Positions 21,400 through 31,862 of a stretch of 64,000 nucleotides of DNA are shown here, piece after piece. Source of the DNA: Notolepis coatsorum (Eukaryota; Chordata; Actinopteri; Aulopiformes; Paralepididae). The translations under genes were made by a program, and so were the position numbers. The notes beneath the pieces were generated by a model. That model saw only the letters and a list, made by a program, of their open reading frames with translations. It searched no databases and was not told the origin of the DNA. Position 1 is the stretch's first letter. Every line of letters starts with the position of its first letter. The stretch covers positions 13,361,577 to 13,425,576 of the forward strand of contig OZ020591.1 of the NCBI GenBank assembly GCA_963971535.1, read 5' to 3'.

Positions 21400-22650
21400 A
21401 TCCAGCCCTGCAGCAGCTAGCTACCAGCTGCTAGCTGTTGCAGCCAGCTACTACCTACCAGCCCTGCATCAGCTAGCTACTAGCAGCTACCCTCCAACCC
21501 TGTAGCAGCTAGCTACCAACAACTACCTACCAGCCCTGCATCAGCTAGCTGCTAGCAGCTACCCACCAGCCCTGCAGCAGCTAGCTACCAACAGCTACCT
21601 ACCATCACTGGTCTGTTCAAACTCTGGTGAGGCCTGCACTACCATACTCCTGGTGTGGCCTACACTGCACCCTGGATCCTGTTCAACTGCTACCAGCAGC
21701 TACCCACCAGCCCTGCAGCAGCTAGCTACCAGCAGCTACCCACCAGCCCTGCAGCAGCTAGCTGCCAGCAGCTAGCCCCAGTCCTGCAGGAGCTAGCTAC
21801 CAGCAGCTACCCTCCAACCCTGTAGCAGCTAGCTACCAACAACTACCTTTGTTGGATCACACACCTCCGGCCTGCACCTCCACCCTTGGACATCACCAGC
21901 CTGCACTATCCCGGGACCTCATGGACTAACATCTCCCACCTACAACTGTGAGGAAAGTCTTCTATTACTACCAGCCACTGTGAGGAAAGTCCTCCATTAC
22001 TACCAGCCACCGTGAGGAAAGTCCTCCATTACTACCAGCCACTGTGAGGAAAGTCCTCCATTACTACCAGCCACCGTGAGGAAAGACCTACAGCTGACAC
22101 CTGGACACAGTACCTACAACTGACACCTGGACACAGTACCTACAGCTGACACCTGGACACAGTACCTACAGCTGACACCTGGACACAGTACCTACAGCTG
22201 ACACCTGGACACAGTACTTACAGCTGACATGTGGACACAGTACCTACAGCTCCGGAAGAGCTAGCTGGTTCTGCTGACCTGCTCAACGTGCGCTAAGCTA
22301 GTGGAGCTTGTTGTTTCATGGTTACAGCTACCAGTTGAAAAGGTCTGTTTTATCTAATCTGCTTTAAAAGCAGTGGACTAGTTATATTGTTTTGAGAACC
22401 TCTCTGAATGTATGCTCTGCTCTGTTAGCAGTAGCCTAGCCTAGCTGGCTCTGTTAGCAATTAGCCAGGAGCTCCGGAAGAGCTAGCTGGTTCTGCTGAC
22501 CCTGCTCAACGTGAGCTAAGCTAGTGGAGCTTGTTGTTTCATAGCTACAACTAAACGCTACCGGCTGGTCTTTTAGACCATCGAGGAGCTTGTTGTTTCA
22601 TAGCTACAGCTAGACGCTACCGGCTAGTCTTTTAGACCATCGATATCCTA
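21400..22650. repeat. Tandem-repeat blocks in the L2 5' UTR
   Basis: Four successive blocks. First, agctagctaccagcagctac-type units (21411-21845). Second, about 30-bp units with tgaggaaagtcctccattac (21950-22085). Third, about 26-bp units ctgacacctggacacagtac (22093-22250). Fourth, larger duplications around gagcttgttgtttcatagct (22306-22645). They lie directly upstream of ORF1 and could be promoter monomers, as in some mammalian L1s, but no promoter element is identified. Confidence 0.8.
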
Positions 22651-22670
22651 GGAAATATACAGCAACCCAT

Positions 22671-23921
22671 ATGACAGCTATGTGTGAGTCATGCAACCTT
22701 ACCATTTCAAAGCTGAAAGAGAACATCTCTCAGCTAAAATCTGAGCTTAGTGAGAAAAACAAGCTTGTCATGGAGTTCTCAACAGTCGCCTCAACACAGG
22801 CGAAAAAAATCGCTGTCCTGTCAACCAGCTCCATGGGTACTCTTCTTTTGGATAGCAATAGTCTCTCCAGCCCAGACGGAGCTCCGGAGGCTCCGGGGCA
22901 GTCAGAGGAACCCTGGTCACTCCAGGGAGCTAGGCCCAAGCTTCGTGCCACCTCCACTCCTCGGCATAAGCATGTGGAGGGTTGGTCCAATGTTGTTGCT
23001 GGCAAGGGTAAAAATGCCGGTAGGTTACACATTCGAGAGCCCGAGAGGATCCAGCTTATGAACAGATACGACGTCCTGAATATGCAGGATCCCCCCCCCC
23101 CCACACCAGCTTCCCGGTTTGTGGATCGCCGCTCTGGGACAGCGACAGGGTCCCCCCAATCTGTCCCCCCAATCTATCCACAGGCTGGTCAAACCAGTCT
23201 AAAGCCATCGCCTGCACAGGGAGCTAATAGGAAGCGTTCCTGTCCCTCGTCCCCGTTAACCCAATGTAAACGCCTCCGACGGAAAACCCCTCCGCCCCCT
23301 GTTGACCTACTGTCCGAGTGCGTCCCTTCAAATAGCCGGCTGCAGCTTTCGCCTGCACTGAACAACCGAGTATTAGATACAGCTAAGGCAAATGGTGACG
23401 TCACCAAGGAAATCCCTGTTCCCGCTGCGAGCAACGTCAATGCAGCTCTCAGCGACAGAGCTGTTCCTGTTCCTACTTCTTCCCCTATTGTCTCGGACAC
23501 TCTTATTATAGGTGACTCAATCGTCCGCTATGTCTCTGTGAAAGGTTGCGAGACAAGGTGCTACTCTGGTGCTAAAGTGGCAGACATTAACGCTATGATA
23601 CCTAGTCTGTTGTCTGAGGTGTGTCAAAATTCCCTGGTGGTTCACATTGGAGCCAATGATATCAAAGCTGATGCATCAGAGCTGATAAAAGAGGAGTTCA
23701 ATAGATTAATGGACACTCTCAGTCTCTGGGAGACTGGTAAGACCATAGCCATCTCAGGGCCCCTACCCTTCCTATATCGTGGGGATATGAAATACAGTCG
23801 CCTTCACCAATTACATCTGTGGCTGAAGGAAAGCTGCTGGTTCTGGAACATTGCCTACATAGATAACTTCACTCTTTTTATGACAGATATGACCTCTTCA
23901 ATAGGGACGGAGTACATTTAA
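22671..23921 (+). pseudogene. L2 ORF1 with SGNH esterase domain, frameshifted near its end
   Basis: 416-codon frame. Residues 1-50 are a likely coiled coil, 80-270 a Pro/Ser/Arg-rich linker, and 275-400 an SGNH-hydrolase (esterase) domain as in CR1/L2 ORF1 proteins. Visible motifs are GDS (281-283, nucleophile Ser), HIGAND (325-330) and ISGPLP (361-366). The last residues diverge from the family. In the neighbouring frame, at about 23888-23940, the sequence reads DLFNRDGVHLNRSGAK, which holds the Asp and His of the catalytic triad. A one-base frameshift near 23885 therefore cuts off two of the three catalytic residues. The esterase role in retrotransposition is not well defined; ester cleavage is the known family activity. 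Confidence 0.8.
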
Positions 23922-24217
23922 ACAGGTCTGGAGCCAAGCTGCTCTCTATGAATATTTCTGATACATTGCAAGCCCTCTTTTCATTTCTCCAAAAGCCTGT
24001 AAATTGATGCTCTGTATGCCCAAGTTCTACAGTAACTCAATTAACTCACCGCCTTCAACTCTCTCCCCAGCCCAGGCTTGGGCAGCTTAGTAATCAGGAA
24101 AATAGTGCCCTGCTAATATCTTCTTCAATTTTATCATCAAAGTTACCTCTACCATTTCATCCCATTCCTACAATAATTAGCAATAGACATCAAAATAGAG
24201 CATCTGGTAAAGCAAAT

Positions 24218-27115
24218 TTGACAGACCTCCGACCTTTAAAGTATTACAGTCCAGTAAAGTGCCATGGTCATGGGATAAAGATGGCCCTATTTAACATTAG
24301 GTCACTTCTCTACAAGTCCTCATCGGTTAGTGACATCATTTGCGATGAGAAATTAGATATTATCTTTCTAACGGAGACTTGGCTTGGCTCTGATGGAGCG
24401 GTAACTTTGGCCGCTGCCTGCCCCGCGGGCTATAGTTTTGTGCACTCAATACGTGAGGGCAAGAAAGGAGGTGGACTGGCAAATATTTTCTCAGACACTT
24501 TAAAATGTAAACTTCTGATTCTTGGCAAATATTCATCATTTGAATACCAGGCCACCATACTTGAGAGTAAATCCCCTGTGCTAATAATTACTATTTATCG
24601 TCCTCCAAAGCTCAGTAAAACCTTATTTTTAACAGAAATAGCTGAACTTCTATCTATCTGTTCCACTAACTACGACAGAACCCTGATAACAGGCGACGGA
24701 AACCTTCATGTGGAGAATGTATCAGATACTGAAGCTGTGGGCTTCCTACAGTTGTTGTACTCTTTTGATTTTATTCAGCATGTTGTCGGCCCAACACATA
24801 AACACGGCCACACCCTGGACTTGGTGATCTCTAGAGGTATGAGAATCACTGTCGACAAAATTATTGAAAGGCCGGAGCTATCTGACCACCATCTGCTATG
24901 TTTTAGTATGACTGTCCCTGATCTTGAGAAAAACAGTACAGACCATACTATTAAAAAACGTTTCTTTAGCCCGTCAGCAGCCAGTGAGTTCCCTAGTCAT
25001 CTGGTACGTGCGCCCGCCCTACCTGAATCTTCCTCAGTAAATGATATGGTTCAACATTTTAGTCTTAAAGTAAGGTCAGCTCTTGACAAAGTGGCTCCCT
25101 TGAAAACCAAGAGGAGACATAAAGCCAGAATAACACCCTGGATCACCGAACATATGCGTTCACTTAAGAGGGAATGTCGTAGAGTGGAGCGAGTTTGGAG
25201 AAAAACCAAGCTCACTGTCCACCTACAGTCTTTAAAGCAATCTACAGTTGCCTACAACAAAGCCATGCGTCTGGCAAGACAGACGTATTTCTCAGGCATT
25301 ATTAATGAGAATAAGACAAATGCCAGAGTTTTATTTTCCACCATTGAACGTCTTTTAAATCCCCCCCAGTCCTACAAGCAGTCGCTCGCTGCCACTAAAG
25401 ATAAGTGTAATGAGTTTGCATCCTTTTTTGATAATAAAATTCTTAACATTCGTGCTAGTATTGTGAGTGATGCTCTTAGCACAAACTCTCAAACTACAAA
25501 TGCCGCTAGTAGTGCTATATGCAACAGGATAAATCGCTCCAGGGGAAGTCTAGCATCGTTCTGTGAAATTGATGAAAAGGAACTCCGCAAAACCATATCG
25601 CAAATGTCATCATCCTCCTGTTCTTTGGATGCCATTCCCACCCCCTTCCTCAAAGAGGTTTTAGACAGTGTGGTTGGAGATATCCTTAAAATTGTAAACA
25701 GCTCTCTCAAATCAGGCATCTTTCCAGACTCACAAAAAATGGCTGTAGTTAGGCCCTTACTAAAGAAACACAGCCTTGATCCCTCTGTGTTGAGTAACTA
25801 TAGACCTATCTCTAATCTCCCTTTTTTGGGCAAGGTCTTAGAAAAGAAAAATGTTTATCAACTGGATGCGTTTTTACAGAAAAATAGGGTCCATAACAAA
25901 TTCCAATCTGGTTTCCGGAGGGGCCATAGCACTGAGACAGCACTTGTAAAGGTAATTAACGACCTTAGGGTGTCTGCGGACAATAAAGAGGTATCCGTTC
26001 TCCTACTCCTAGATTTAACGGCTGCGTTTGACACAATTGACCACACAATTCTAATGCACCGCCTCAAGTATTGGATAGGTCTGTCAGGCACGGCCTTGTC
26101 CTGGTTTCATTCCTACTTAACAGGTAGAAGCTACTCTGTCAATCTAGCGAATTATGATTCCGACAAACACACCATCTGTTCTGGTATCCCGCAGGGATCC
26201 ATTCTTGGCCCTTTATTGTTCTCCCTGTATATACTGCCGCTGGGTGGACTTATTACCAATCATAGAGTTAACTTCCATTTATATGCTGATGATACCCAGC
26301 TTTACCTCTCCGTAGCTCCAGACGAGCCCTGTGCTCTAGACCCGTTGTTGACCTGTTTGTCCAGCATAAAAGGCTGGATGAGTGAGAATTTTCTCAAGCT
26401 AAATGAGGATAAGACAGAAGTTCTCATAGTGGGGTCTAGTGAGCAGAGAAAACTGATAAAAAGTAGACTGGGTAACCTGAACGTAGAAAATAACACTGCA
26501 GTAAAGAACCTGGGGGTTATTATTGATTCTGAATTGAATTTTAATACACACATTAATCATGTCACGAAGATTGCCTTCTTTCATCTTAGAAATATTGCAC
26601 GAATTAGAGCCTATGTGTCCCTGGATGATGCAAAAACGCTAATCCACGCTTTTGTTTTCTCTCGGCTTGATTATTGCAATGCACTTTATTCTGGCCTTCC
26701 AAAGAAAACAACTGACAGATTACAACTTGTCCAAAATTCGGCAGCCAGAATTTTAACTAGAACTAAGATGAGGGAACATATTACTCCAGTTTTAGCTTCA
26801 CTGCATTGGCTCCCGGTTGTCTTTAGGATTGATTTTAAAATTCTCCTGCTTGTTTTTAAAGCTCTTAATGGTCTGGCACCATCTTATCTCTGCGACTGCT
26901 TACATAGATATGTTCCAAACCGCCCCCTCAAGTCCTCTAGTGCGGACCTGCTCGAAGTGCCTACAATGAAATATAAAAAATATGGCGAAGCAGCCTTTTG
27001 TTTCTATGGGCCGACGGCGTGGAATAATTTCCCACTACATATAAAACAGGCAGCCTCTGTGGATAGCTTTAAAGCACAGCTCAAGACATATTTTTATACT
27101 CTTGCTTTTAGCTGA
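24218..27115 (+). CDS. L2 ORF2 polyprotein: endonuclease and reverse transcriptase, intact
   Basis: 965-codon open frame, the usual length for this family. The AP-endonuclease is at residues 20-235: FNIRSL, Glu53 in LTETW, IYRPPK, Asp160/Asn162 in GDGN (the family norm is GDFN, so Phe to Gly), and SDHH at 222-225. RT is at about 500-780: LSNYRPISNLPF, HSTETALVKV, LLDLTAAFDTIDH, GIPQGSILGPLLF and catalytic YADD at 689-692. The C-terminal block is LQLVQNSAARILT, LHWLPVVFRIDFKIL and WNNFPLHIK. The protein nicks target DNA and copies the RNA there. No stop or shift is visible, so this ORF may still encode an enzyme that helps other elements in trans. Confidence 0.9.
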   Translation: MTDLRPLKYYSPVKCHGHGIKMALFNIRSLLYKSSSVSDIICDEKLDIIFLTETWLGSDGAVTLAAACPAGYSFVHSIREGKKGGGLANIFSDTLKCKLLILGKYSSFEYQATILESKSPVLIITIYRPPKLSKTLFLTEIAELLSICSTNYDRTLITGDGNLHVENVSDTEAVGFLQLLYSFDFIQHVVGPTHKHGHTLDLVISRGMRITVDKIIERPELSDHHLLCFSMTVPDLEKNSTDHTIKKRFFSPSAASEFPSHLVRAPALPESSSVNDMVQHFSLKVRSALDKVAPLKTKRRHKARITPWITEHMRSLKRECRRVERVWRKTKLTVHLQSLKQSTVAYNKAMRLARQTYFSGIINENKTNARVLFSTIERLLNPPQSYKQSLAATKDKCNEFASFFDNKILNIRASIVSDALSTNSQTTNAASSAICNRINRSRGSLASFCEIDEKELRKTISQMSSSSCSLDAIPTPFLKEVLDSVVGDILKIVNSSLKSGIFPDSQKMAVVRPLLKKHSLDPSVLSNYRPISNLPFLGKVLEKKNVYQLDAFLQKNRVHNKFQSGFRRGHSTETALVKVINDLRVSADNKEVSVLLLLDLTAAFDTIDHTILMHRLKYWIGLSGTALSWFHSYLTGRSYSVNLANYDSDKHTICSGIPQGSILGPLLFSLYILPLGGLITNHRVNFHLYADDTQLYLSVAPDEPCALDPLLTCLSSIKGWMSENFLKLNEDKTEVLIVGSSEQRKLIKSRLGNLNVENNTAVKNLGVIIDSELNFNTHINHVTKIAFFHLRNIARIRAYVSLDDAKTLIHAFVFSRLDYCNALYSGLPKKTTDRLQLVQNSAARILTRTKMREHITPVLASLHWLPVVFRIDFKILLLVFKALNGLAPSYLCDCLHRYVPNRPLKSSSADLLEVPTMKYKKYGEAAFCFYGPTAWNNFPLHIKQAASVDSFKAQLKTYFYTLAFS

Positions 27116-27300
27116 TTTTAAAATGCCTGTTGTCATTTATGCTTTTTAGCTATTTTCTTAATCATGTTTTGCTGGTCTTAAAATCCTGCTTTTCTTTTCC
27201 TAACTTTTTTTTTTTTTTTTGCTTTATTGTAAAATGTTGTGTTTTTATTTCTTTGCTCTGTTAAGCACTTTGAGCTGCACTCCGTGTATGAAAGGTGCTA

Positions 27301-27335
<35 letters not shown>

Positions 27336-27592
27336 CAATATTGAAAGCATGCAAGAGCGCAATATTGAAGAACGCAACCACACGCAAGATAGTTCTAAGA
27401 ACGTGAGCGTGTTTGTCCATTGGGGACCGGTTGTGCCACACGCAATATTGAAAGCACACAAGCACGCAAGAACGCATCAGTATCAGTATATTAGTGTATG
27501 TTAAATAAGGGTATTTTGTTTGTCTCATGAAGCAAACGAATAAAAGCCTCAAAAGTATTTCCTGGACGTGGAACAGAGTTATTTCACGTGCG

Positions 27593-27823
27593 TGTGGGAG
27601 CAGGGAGGTGTATGTCATTTTGTCACCAGTGGTGGTGGGTGTGTCTGTCTGGAGGTGTGGGAAGAAGGGTAATTAATATCACCTGTGCCTGGGAACCATT
27701 CAGTGTTTGTTTTGTTACAGAGAGAGGGTGAGGCAGGGTGCCTATATTTCTGTTGACCGCATTATGTTACCCAGTTACCATCGAAATCCATATAACATCT
27801 GCAAGAGCATGTAACCGAAGGCT
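27593..27823 (+). repeat. BEL-type LTR (type 2), left copy, 3' part missing
   Basis: 231 bp beginning TGTGGGAGCAGGG, matching 39324-39554 with a single difference that I can find (cattatg versus cattacg). After cgaaggct the copies part. The right copy continues gaaataaacaccc, which includes the AATAAA signal, and then about 180 bp to CAACA. The left copy goes directly to acggatccc and the gag leader. Confidence 0.85.
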
Positions 27824-28110
27824 ACGGATCCCATATAGTGCTTTGCTGGAATTGCGCATAGAACGATGGACCACTCAGCCACTTTGGATGTAAACCGTGA
27901 GTGAAGGAAAACACAACGGAATGAATGGCAGCACGGCAGCGTACGGCAGCGCAACAGGTGTTAACTCAGTTCATTCATACTTGGTTTACGCTCGTTTACG
28001 CACATCAAGTGGCGGACGTGGATTATTGACGCATTTATTTCTGTTGCTTGACTACTCAGACAATATTTGATTGCTTTCATGAATGAAAAGTAGCGAAGCT
28101 GGATGTCAAC

Positions 28111-28264
28111 ATGAGCAAATCAAATGTCGGTGAATTAAATGCTGGTTCAAATGTCTGTGAATTAAATGCTCATGGTTCAGATGTCTGTGAATTAAATGCT
28201 GGTTCAAATATCAATGGAGCTGATGATGCAATTGTTAAAAGAAAAAGGAAATTCACCGAAAAGG
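28111..28264 (+). pseudogene. BEL gag N-terminal fragment with internal repeat
   Basis: Starts MSKSNVGELNAGSNV and contains three near-copies of a 9-13 residue repeat (ELNAGSNVC type), then the basic patch KRKRKFTEK. The gag frame is then interrupted by the candidate solo LTR and resumes at about 29946. The call rests on position, frame and the downstream gag domain; on its own this piece is not diagnostic. Confidence 0.55.
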
Positions 28265-29945
28265 TGTGGTATATTTCTGCATCAACATGTAATTCCCAAA
28301 AGAATATTCAGCTACGGGTCGGAATTCTATTTGGTAAGGAGGTATAGGAAAACGTGACCTGTAGTTTCACTGCATGGGTAAACATAGAGGTTAAAGCAAT
28401 ACAACCAGCTGTATTCTGCTGTTATTCAATGGCTTACTTTGTTATTTATATATAAGGGTTCTGCTTTCCCCCCAAATAGTTAATTAAGATACATATGTTC
28501 TAGAAGTAATTATAATTGGCAAAGCTAAAGATACCAATTAGAGTCTATAAAGTAAGCAAAACCAATACAAGAGACTGGACAACTGGTCATGAAATTGGAA
28601 GCGAATACTGCTGTGTCCCTCTGGTCCTCTGATAACGACAGGATACCAGAGGGCACACTGTATTTAAATATGGACAGTGATGCTGGCCTTCCGGAGACAA
28701 AAGGACCACCGCCTTTAGTGTGCCTTGGGCTTGCCAGGTAAACAGTAAAAACAGTAGACTATTGATTAACTCCTCTCCCCCTCTCTCTTTAACAGTCAAA
28801 GCTATAGAAATCCTCTGGCCCTTTGGTTAGGTGAACAATAGGGCTGTCACAGACGCCTAACATTAGAGCGATAACTTCCCCCAACTGCAGATAACACATT
28901 CTTGGGAGACCATCTGCTCCATCGCTTCAAAGAGCTACTGGTGGCCCTGAAAGCACAGAGCAAAATGTTTGTAAGATGGCTCCTCCTGGTCTGGCTAAGA
29001 AAGGAAACTAGTTCTGGTTTAAAACATAGTTATAATGGTATTAGACATTTGAACTATACAGGAAAATAACAATAAAGTAGAGATATTTTAATGCTGGTCA
29101 GTTGAAAACAACGTAGGCTGATTTTAGACGCTTTAAAGTATAGGTTAGATAAAATAACCTAATTGGAGTAAAGACGGAACAGTGGAAATAAACTAAACAT
29201 ACATAAGAGAATAGTAAAATAACCTTTTACTTGAAAAATAGAAAGATAGATTCCTTTGTTCTTGTTAAAACTAGAAAATGGACTAATTTATGCAATACTA
29301 GAAGTTATAGAATTCTGTAACAACACTAACCCACTTAGATAATAATACTAAAGAGTAATCTTTATGTTTGAAACAATAAAAGTCATGACAAAGTACTTTT
29401 AGCTGGTAAACTAGACAGACAAATGTTTTATTCCTGGTCTAAAAATGGCCGGCCCAGTTATAACTGAATCTTTCCATATAAGGAAATAAATGGTGACAAG
29501 ATGGCCGCCGATCCCAATCCAAAATGGCCGCTGTGAGCTTAGCCAATCAGAATTTAGAGATCCGCCCCCTGACGAACCAGTTCGACGTTCTCTCAGGGGC
29601 GGGATTTAGCGGTTAAGAAGGAGACGAGGGGAAGCTCTTGAATCTTGTATGCACCGCCGAACGGAGGAGGGACCTGCCTGAGACGTTTTTCCACGAGAAC
29701 AAAGAAGCCTTTGTCTCCCTGGCAACGAGAAATCAACAACCTACGCTACCTTGAAGATTGTTACTCTTAAACTACTTTTTATTAGTCTGATATTAGTGAC
29801 TGGCGGCATAGTGCTTTGTTCCACTAATATCATTGCGTTTTCATTGATTGAACCAGATCATTCTTGTATACCTTTTGGACTTTGAATAAACCAGATCTGG
29901 GAAATAACAAACCTCTCATTTGATTCCTTTCTCCGTCGTACTACA
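28265..29945 (+). repeat. Candidate solo LTR, about 1.7 kb
   Basis: Interrupts the BEL gag frame. Begins TGTGGTATATT and ends CGTACTACA, with a late polyadenylation signal (gaataaacc near 29884) and the U3/R-like features atataagg near 28455 and tttaaatatgg near 28662. It has no coding capacity. No matching 4-6-bp target duplication can be seen, so the exact ends and nature (retroviral or other LTR) are uncertain. Confidence 0.45.
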
Positions 29946-30258
29946 GAGTTTTGGTAACAGACTTAGAGCTATAGAAACACAACACTCTAGTCTCGATACA
30001 TCAAAGGCCTTGGTGAATGAAATTGATAAATGTCAGACAGCCCGCCATGCAAAAGTGAATAAAATAAAGGGTGTCATCACTGCTTTGAAGGAGCTCATGG
30101 TGAATGATGATAATGCTTTACAGGTGCAAACTCAGCTGGCTAATTTGATACAGTTGCATGACAACACAATTTCACTGCATAATTCACTCATGACTTTGAT
30201 ATCTCAGGAGGAGCAGCATAAACAAAATGCATGGTTTGCAAGCGTCAACCAATATAAC
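29946..30258 (+). pseudogene. BEL gag middle fragment
   Basis: Encodes SFGNRLRAIETQHSSLDTSKA through HKQNAWFASVNQYN, a predicted helical segment. The sense continues at 35456 as KGFIEDVKQWLSENDRL, after the TIR element is removed. This continuity shows that the 5.2-kb element inserted into a pre-existing gag. Confidence 0.75.
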
Positions 30259-30558
30259 GTTAGGTTATGGCTATAACCAAGTTCTATGAGTTATGGTGCG
30301 CTCAGCACCTGTCTACCTGTCTGCATATATCTCGCTTCAGCGTATATACACTGAATACATTTCAAAATGTACCTTTACATGCCAGCATTCATCTGGCCAC
30401 ACCCCCATCCACTTACCTACATAAGCAGGGGTGGGGCCACACACGCATCTCCTTCCCAACAAATTTCACCACAATGAAAAAATCAAGGGCCGCAGCGGCG
30501 TCCAGGTGCTGAGCGCACCATAACTCATAGAACTTGGTTATAGCCATAACCTAACGTT
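30256..30558. repeat. Perfect 56-bp inverted repeat at the TIR-element left end
   Basis: The left arm is 30256-30311 and the right arm 30503-30558; the arms are exact reverse complements, starting aacgttaggttatggctata. The 191-bp centre carries the sequence that also forms the right terminal inverted repeat of the large element. It looks like an Angel-type fish MITE or an internally duplicated terminus. Confidence 0.9.
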
Positions 30559-31741
30559 CTATTTCGTTATGGCTTCACTCAGCACCTGTCTGCATGACAG
30601 GGGATGAGCGGGAGCCATAGCCCGACAAATACACCCCGCTGAGGCCCCCCACAACCATCAGACCGGGGAGGACCGAGCCCCCCCGACCCTCCCTAATGGA
30701 GGATACCCCCCCTATTGGAGGTTCACGGGAGGGCGATGGATACGACCGTGCGAAGAGGCACTCAAGCAACTCAACGCACAGGGTGAGCAGACCGTGGCTT
30801 GACCCCACGACTACACACACGCACAACCCGCATGCCACCCGGGAATGAACGGAAGGAACAACCTCGTTACTGTCCCCAGAAATCACGGGGTCAAGAGCAA
30901 ACCCAACCCCGTGGCAAGGCCGTAGCAGCGGAGTGCGAAGGAAGACCCAGACCCACTGAAGGGACTGGATCCCCTGGAAAACGGGGGCCCGGAGAGGTCA
31001 TTGACGCCAGGCATCAAGACCCCACCAGGTGGTCACTTAGTGACACCGCCCCCCACATCGCCAGCGTATTCGGATAAGGCCCCCCAAGAGCGGGCCCTTT
31101 CCCCCCAATAGCACACCGCCTGGCACACTGACCCTGCAGAACAGGCAGTCAGCATGGCCGTAAGCACACAAAAAGGTTAACCAACGGAAGCATGCAGCGC
31201 ACCGGGGAAACCAGGCAACAGGCTGTAACCTGAGCCTGGAGCACTGCGGACGAGACAGGCGCCAAAGGAGTCAGCTGAAAACAGCCCCCCCGGCGGAAGG
31301 GGCGTATGCTGGCGTTGTTGCATGACAAAGCCTCCATTAAAAAAAACCCACCCAGAGGGGTCGAGGCAGAGAAGGCTGACATGATTGGCAGACGTCATGA
31401 ACGTGCAGGGGCACACTCAACCGGGTAACCCGGGAGTTGACTCTGCTCCAACACACCAGGGAATCAACCACCAGCTCGGTACAGACGGTGATTGTTCCTA
31501 TAACCCCTCAAGAAAAAACTCCAAAACACACCTGCGGGTATACACTGGCTATACCGCAGTACAAGTGTTTCAGTTTTCAAACAAGGGTTATCCCAGGCCT
31601 ACGGTATCAACGAAACTTTACTTTGGACCGGGCCCGGCGGCACGGGAAGCACAGGATTACCAGAGGAGGTCCAAGACCACCCCAACAGCCCTCTCTTCGC
31701 CACGCGTGAGAGATGAGCGAAAAGAATGGAGAACCAGCCCT

Positions 31742-31862
31742 AAGCACACCGCACTTGGTATTCCCAGGCGGTCTCCCAACCGAGTACTAACCAGGACCGA
31801 ACCTGCTTTAGCTACCGAGATCGGACGAGATCGGGCATGTACAGGTTGGTATGGCCGTAAGC
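31742..31862 (-). rRNA. 5S rRNA-like gene or pseudogene
   Basis: The reverse complement begins GCTTACGGCCATACCAACCT and contains GCCCGATCTCGTCCGATCTC, TAGTACTCGGTTGGGAGACC and GCCTGGGAATACCA, aligning over the full 5S length of about 120 nt. Internal control regions are mostly kept. Box A carries one extra A (AGCTAAAGCAGG instead of AGCTAAGCAGG) and box C is near consensus (TCGGTTGGGAGACCGCC). A TTTT run lies about 20-25 nt downstream and could terminate Pol III. The mismatches and the insertion favour a pseudogene or a 5S-derived SINE head, but a transcribed variant is possible. Confidence 0.8.

Larger units (their letters stand above)
21193..27328 (+). mobile_element. L2/Maui-like LINE, nearly full length
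   Basis: It starts in a GC-richer segment (ccaagatggcagc near 21225), has a repeat-rich 5' UTR, ORF1 (22671-23921), ORF2 (24218-27115), a 3' UTR with AATAAA at about 27305 and an attatt tail. The candidate TSD is taaag (21188-21192 and 27329-27333). Gene order, the esterase in ORF1, the AP-endonuclease plus RT in ORF2 and the C-terminal block (LAPSYLCDCLHRYVPNR, WNNFPLHIK) fit the L2 clade. It is the best-preserved LINE in the window. Confidence 0.85.
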
